Shown here piece by piece: positions 58,765 through 64,000 of a DNA stretch of 64,000 nucleotides (its first letter is position 1; each line of letters begins with the position of its first letter). The position numbers and the translations under genes are program-made. The DNA is from Albula goreensis (taxonomy: Eukaryota > Chordata > Actinopteri > Albuliformes > Albulidae): contig CM040763.1 in NCBI GenBank assembly GCA_022829145.1, positions 1,854,342 through 1,918,341 of the forward strand, read 5' to 3'. The notes beneath the pieces were generated by a model. It searched no databases. It was not told the origin of the DNA and was given only the letters and a program-made list of their open reading frames with translations.

Positions 58765-61700
58765 GTAAGAACCCCGAAAAACGGGGCTTTTCCTCATTTA
58801 TTTCTCTCATGTGTGGTAATGACTGATACGGTGAGATATTTACTGGCGACCTACCGGACCCTAAGGTTCTGCATGTCCCTTTGTATATTCAGTACCAAGC
58901 AACATATTTTGCTGTGATTTGCTTTATTTTGTGTTATATGTTTCAGTCTGGCTTTATATTTATCTATACAGCGGCCGTTTTGGTTAATCTCCTTAGCACA
59001 TTTCTGTATGAGCCGGGCGAGCGATAGAGAACGTTAGCTACTTAATCTATCAGGCTAGCTGGTAATTGGTTGGCGGTAGCTGGAGAATCAAATCCCCTTT
59101 TTTGTAAAACTAATTTGTGTGAAATCGTCTATTTATATGCAAATGAAGCTGCGTTAAATAAGGCTGGTTCTTCAGTCTCATTGTTACAGTTAGGTAATTT
59201 TAGTTGGGAGAGGGGGGAGAGGGCGAGAGCAGAGAGCACATCTGAGCCCATCCGAGCCCACCCGTCCCCAGTCGTGTCAGCCCCATTTCTACGCACAAAT
59301 GTATTTATATTCGGCATCTTTGTTTGTTTATAAATAAAGTGGCTGTTGATTGCTATTTTTTTGTGGATATATACATTTGTAAAGGGTTTGTTTGATACAG
59401 TATTTACCCAGTATTAACGTGAGCTGTGTACATGTTCGGGTGCTGCATTACGGCTGTGACTGATCGGGCTAGTTAATTGCGAAATGCCACTCGGCATATT
59501 GAAGAATACATTAGAAAAATGCTAATGCAAGAAGATGTTTGCCACTTTGCACGCATGTCTAGATTGACAGTACTGCAAATGAGTACTTTCGGGGCGTCGT
59601 TCTTAAGCCAGACTAAGCAGTCAGATCAGTTCCTGGCTGGAATGAGGAGAAATCGTTTGTAGAGATTTAGATTTTCGAGGCTGTGCTGTCCCATAATGAG
59701 GTTGCTTCATTTTAGGTTTGCAGGAGAAAAACTGGAGGCTAGGACTGATGGATTTCATTTTATAACAAAGAAAATGACTATTCTGACCACGAAACCCAGT
59801 TCAGAATATGTAAATCAGCGACACTCTTAGGAAAGCGTCCTAATGCAGTCTCATATGAAACAAGAGCGCCTGTGTGCAGTGTAGAGCACAATGCGGGACA
59901 ACATTGCTGTCAATATCTGGGAAAAGAAATGGAAAGTCGTTATCATTATTCACTAGGAGCGGATTCAATTCTGTATTGATTGAATTGCATGGTTATGATA
60001 CAATGTTTCTGTCTCATTTGATTCCCCTTGCGCCCTCTGCCGATGGAACAACGAACTGCATCTGAATCAGAAGATGTAATGTAAAGCTGAAAGATACTGT
60101 TGATACGTACTTTTAACAATAGTTTTATTCTGATTAAAACATTCTTCTCGGAAAACCAAAAAATATACTTGGTCTGGTGAAAATTCCCAAAAACCACTTA
60201 AGTGAGAAACTGTAGTCTCAATTCAGTTTGTCTTATGATTTGGACCACAGATTTCTGATTAACAAACAGGTTGATATTTATACGATATGATAAAGTCAAG
60301 TCTATATGAGAAAATGCTATTTATCATTCAGTCGTCTTTGATGAATTTAATTATAAGGTCCCACAGAAAAGATCTCACAAATTCCATTGAGTAACCAACA
60401 AAAATAACTCGCGGGTTTAGTCAGTTGATTTACGGCTTCAGTTTCGTGCTACAGTGTCATGACCGTGGGCTTCTTGCTATTCTGTAATTTGGTGTGACAT
60501 TTTGAGTCAGAGAGGCGCAGATCGCCAGGTGTTAGCTGACAGGCGGCCCTGTTTACTCAATGGAAATGCGGCGTTGTGCAAACATCACACAGCCCTAACC
60601 GCATTGTTAATAAGCGCGTTATGCAGCGAAGACAGACACATAATGCCTTTCAGATTAAAGATGATATCTTACAGTTGACTGAAGGAAACAAACAAACGAC
60701 TGAAGCTAGGTACTCCTGATTGTTAGTCTTGGGCTGATTGCCATTTGCTTTTTTTACACTAACAGGTTTTTTTTTCATCATTCAGAACATGTACTGTTAT
60801 CAATGGGCAAAAAAAAATTAATTTAAAAATCCTGAGGATAGGCTGTTCTGGTGAGCATGCGGTCAGGCAGCGGCTAACGGCCACTGTCCTGCGGGACTCT
60901 GTGCAGAGCGCGGCTCTGATACAGCCTGTACTCTGAGGAATCAAGTTTTTTTTTTTTTTTTTTTTTTAAACACAAGTTAATGTGCATTCGTATATTTTGC
61001 ATTAAACTTTAACTCGGTTCAGCTTCTGTAGTTCGTTTGCCTTCGAATTCTAAATTCTAAAACGGTTTGGTTTGAGTGAGAGGGTGTCCGGGGTTTCATT
61101 AGGTACGACCTGACTGATTAACCTGTCAGTCTGTCGTTTTAAGTGAGTCATTGTTCGTGGGGCACAACAAGAAAATGAAAAAACATTCGTTGATCTGACA
61201 GATTTAAAACCCAGTGAATATACAGAAACTCACTCCTAAGTTCATGCATAGCTATTTTTGACAAGTGACATCCTTAAGATGTTCGATGTATCTAATTCAG
61301 CGCAATTAATAGCTTGTCAGCCAGCACACACAGCGGCCCGCCTGGAACGGAGTTTGAGAGTCGCAGAGATGACGCACACATGCTGTATTTTTCCGTGTTT
61401 TTCCCCTCACACCATGGCAGTCGCATTTGTGACGTCATAGAACCGTATGCTACTTTAATCAAAGACAATTTAATCAGTCTGAACATTTCTCGGAGGCAGG
61501 GTGGGAAAACTCTGCACTCCAGGGTCAGTAGAGTAGTCAGGTTTTCATTTATTCTAATTACTCTAGATCAGTTGTCTTATTTGCTGCTTTAAATTTAGTT
61601 TTGGCTAGGGTTACACATAATTCATAGATTAAACTTCAGTAAAACTTTTGTGCCCTAATGTGAGAACAGCCTGACTTTTCACTCATGTACTGATTAGGAG

Positions 61701-62224
61701 AAGTAGCTAAAATGTGAGATCACATAAATGAAAGGGTTAATTAAATAATGAAGAGCAGAAGTTGCTCATCTCTGCTTTGAGGTGACATGGTCTGTCCACC
61801 TGCTGCTGCTATTGTTTTTATTGTTCTGCGTTTTAATGTGTAACACAGATCATGCCTGTATCCCATTGGAATAATGAAGCATGCAGGTTTTTGGTGCTGA
61901 TAAAATGCTTTTGGCGTCGGTTTCACGAATTGGTCATTCATGACTGACTGTGATCCACTCAAATGACCTTTCCACAAGTGCTACATCAGCTCGCTATCCA
62001 GAGAGGTGATTTAAATGGCTGAGTATCAAACACAGAGAAAATCAAATAATGAAAACACAGAGAGGAAGCAGAGTGTACTGCTTTTCCGAACAAAGGGCCT
62101 GGAATATCTAACCAGACAAGGCATGGCTGGGAACAGCTCTCCCAGATCATAGCAGTTTGATCCATTCCAGGTCTTCTTTTAAGCTGGTGAGTGGAATGTG
62201 GGTTAAAACTGCATGGGTTGGACT

Positions 62225-62675
62225 GGGGCTTAAAACTCCAGTCCTGGAAGGCCTCACTGTCTGCAGGTTTAACTCCAGTCCAGGAGGGCCTCACTGTCTG
62301 CAGGTTTAACTCCAGTCCTGGAGGGCCGTCAGTGTCTGCAGGTTTAACTCCAGTCCTGGAGGGCTGCAGTGTCTGCAGGTTTAACTCCAGTCCTGGAGGG
62401 CCGCAGTGTCTGCAGGTTTAACTCCAGTCCTGGAGGGCCGCAGTGTCTGCAGGTTTAACTCCAGTCCTGGAGGGCCGCAGTGTCTGCAGGTTTAACTCCA
62501 GTCCTGGAGGGCTGCAGTGTCTGCAGGTTTAACTCCAGTCCTGGAGGGCCGTCAGTGTCTGCAGGTTTAACTCCAGTCCTGGAGGGCCACAGTGTCTGCA
62601 GGTTTAACTCCAGTCCTGGAGGGCCGCAGTGTCTGCAGGTTTAACTCCAGTCCTGGAGGGCCACAGTGTCTAGAG
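62225..62675. repeat. 37-bp minisatellite in hipk2 intron 1
   Basis: About 12 copies of a unit with TTTAACTCCAGTCCTGGAGG and GCAGTGTCTGCA. Confidence 0.96.
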
Positions 62676-63324
62676 ATTTTTCTATGTTTCAATCAGCAGC
62701 CAATGTAGCCTTTAGGAGCAAAGTATATGGACTCTTAAGCCAATAAGTTATCTTTATGAAGCACTGAAGTTCTGAAAAGGACAATAAAATAAATAACAAC
62801 ATGCTTTATTGAATAGTGGAGTATCATTCATTTGATAACACAGATTTGTGTGATATCTGTGTCAGGGTAAAGATAATTCTGTGGTAGTATGGGATGTAAC
62901 AATTGTGTTCCCAGAGCTGAGACATTGTGCTTGTGTAAAACTAATGCCACGTAGAAATAAACACGGTGGCAGTTACCAAAGTTAGCATGGCCCGTTTAGA
63001 CTATTGAGCCCTGAGTTTGGACCATTAAAACAGAGCTCTTAGTGTCATGGGCCCGTCATTGGGCTGGACTGAGCCTGCTGCCTGCCCTCAAGCATCTTCA
63101 CGGCCAGGATATAATAACTGGGTCACATGGTCCAATTGGGGTCGTTTTTATTTATGATGCACTCAGCTGTTTGTGTAGCGTGCTTTTAATAGTTTGGAGC
63201 TGGCGTGCTGTCCTGGGGCCAGCCCTCTTTATGAAGTGCTCTTCCAGGATGTGTTTACGCTGGTCTGGGATCAGTTACATAAAACACACCTGAGTCGTTG
63301 TGTTGTGGTTTTGAAGGTGTGATG

Positions 63325-64000
63325 CTCAGCCCAGCTCCTAACCATTATACTACACTGTAACCTCTGAGCTACAAGCCCAGCTCCCTAACCATTATACTAC
63401 ACTGTAACCTCTGAGCTACAAGCCCAGCTCCCTAACCATTACACTACACTGTAACCTCTGAGCTACAAGCCCAGCTCCCGAACCATTATATTACACTGTA
63501 ACCTCTGAGCTACAAGCCCAGCTCCCCATAACCATTATACTACACTGTAACCTCTGAGCTACAAGCCCAGCTCCCTAACCATTACACTGTAACCTCTGAG
63601 CTGTAACCTAACTGAGCTACAAGCCCAGCTCCCTAACCATTACACTACACTGTAACCTCTGAGCTACAAGCCCAGCTCCCTAACCATTATACTACACTGT
63701 AACCTCTGAGCTACAAGCCCAGCTCCTAACCATTATACTACACTGTAACCTCTGAGCTACAAGCCCAGCTCCCTAACCATTACACTACACTGTAACCTCT
63801 GAGCTACAAGCCCAGCTCCCTAACCATTACACTACACTGTAACCTCTGAGCTACAAGCCCAGCTCCCTAACCATTACACTACACTGTAACCTCTGAGCTA
63901 CACTGTAACCATTATACTGTAACCTCTGAGCTACAAGCCCAGCTCCCTAACCATTACACTACACTGTAACCTCTGAGCTCTGAGCTACAAGCCCAGCTCC
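63325..64000. repeat. 47-bp satellite derived from a SINE tRNA-like head
   Basis: About 14 copies of a unit with AACCTCTGAGCTACAAGCCC then AGCTCCCTAACCATTATACT, running off the window. The unit matches the anticodon-arm and A-box side of the SINE heads elsewhere in the window; it lacks the B box. Confidence 0.93.

Larger units (their letters stand above)
58765..64000 (+). other. hipk2: hipk2 intron 1 (start)
   Basis: AT-rich intron with a poly(T) run at 60,946-60,967 and two minisatellites at the right end. No exon is recognised. Confidence 0.75.

Noticed and set aside
63325..64000. Tandem tRNA gene cluster
   Set aside because: Units lack the B box and acceptor stem; they are a satellite of a SINE fragment.

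Overview
The window is vertebrate nuclear DNA, most likely from a ray-finned fish. Genes are split into short exons with GT-AG introns and lie among tRNA-derived SINE fragments and many mini- and microsatellites. No bacterial, viral or plasmid gene was found. The species cannot be named from the sequence.

Three loci are recognisable, in the order parp12-like (+), tbxas1 (-), hipk2 (+). Human 7q34 carries the same order and relative orientation (HIPK2, TBXAS1, PARP12), so this is a conserved block. (1) Positions 1-12,188 hold two tandem PARP12-like genes. Copy 1 (282-3,862) enters the window at its second coding exon. Copy 2 (6,225 to 11,668, perhaps 12,188) has its start codon. Both share the same exon phases, CCCH zinc fingers and WWE region. 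Neither is followed by exons for the C-terminal ADP-ribosyltransferase domain. Copy 1 ends instead in a short acidic, serine-rich exon. (2) Positions 15,840-54,038 hold all 13 coding exons of thromboxane A synthase (tbxas1/cyp5a1, 549 codons plus stop) on the minus strand, with heme-cysteine, ExxR and I-helix motifs. A likely 5' non-coding exon ends at 56,210. (3) Positions 58,746-58,764 are the seven-residue first coding exon of hipk2 (reads MAPVYEG across the splice). The rest of the window is its first intron.

Copy 2 and tbxas1 converge on the 12.2-15.8 kb interval. tbxas1 and hipk2 are head to head across about 2.5 kb.

Most of the remaining sequence is intron. It contains tandem arrays with 30-66 bp units (main arrays at 1, 27.0, 33.5, 36.2, 38.0, 43.8, 49.6, 62.2 and 63.3 kb), long CA/GT tracts, a purine tract at 24.5 kb and SINE pieces. 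The long open frames over the 33.5-34.8 and 43.8-44.9 kb arrays are repeat artefacts, not genes.

The most interesting points are the paired PARP12-like genes without a catalytic domain, a frame-preserving partial duplicate of tbxas1 exon 12 in the following intron, a canonical I-helix threonine in this TBXAS1, and a satellite built from the tRNA-like head of a SINE.
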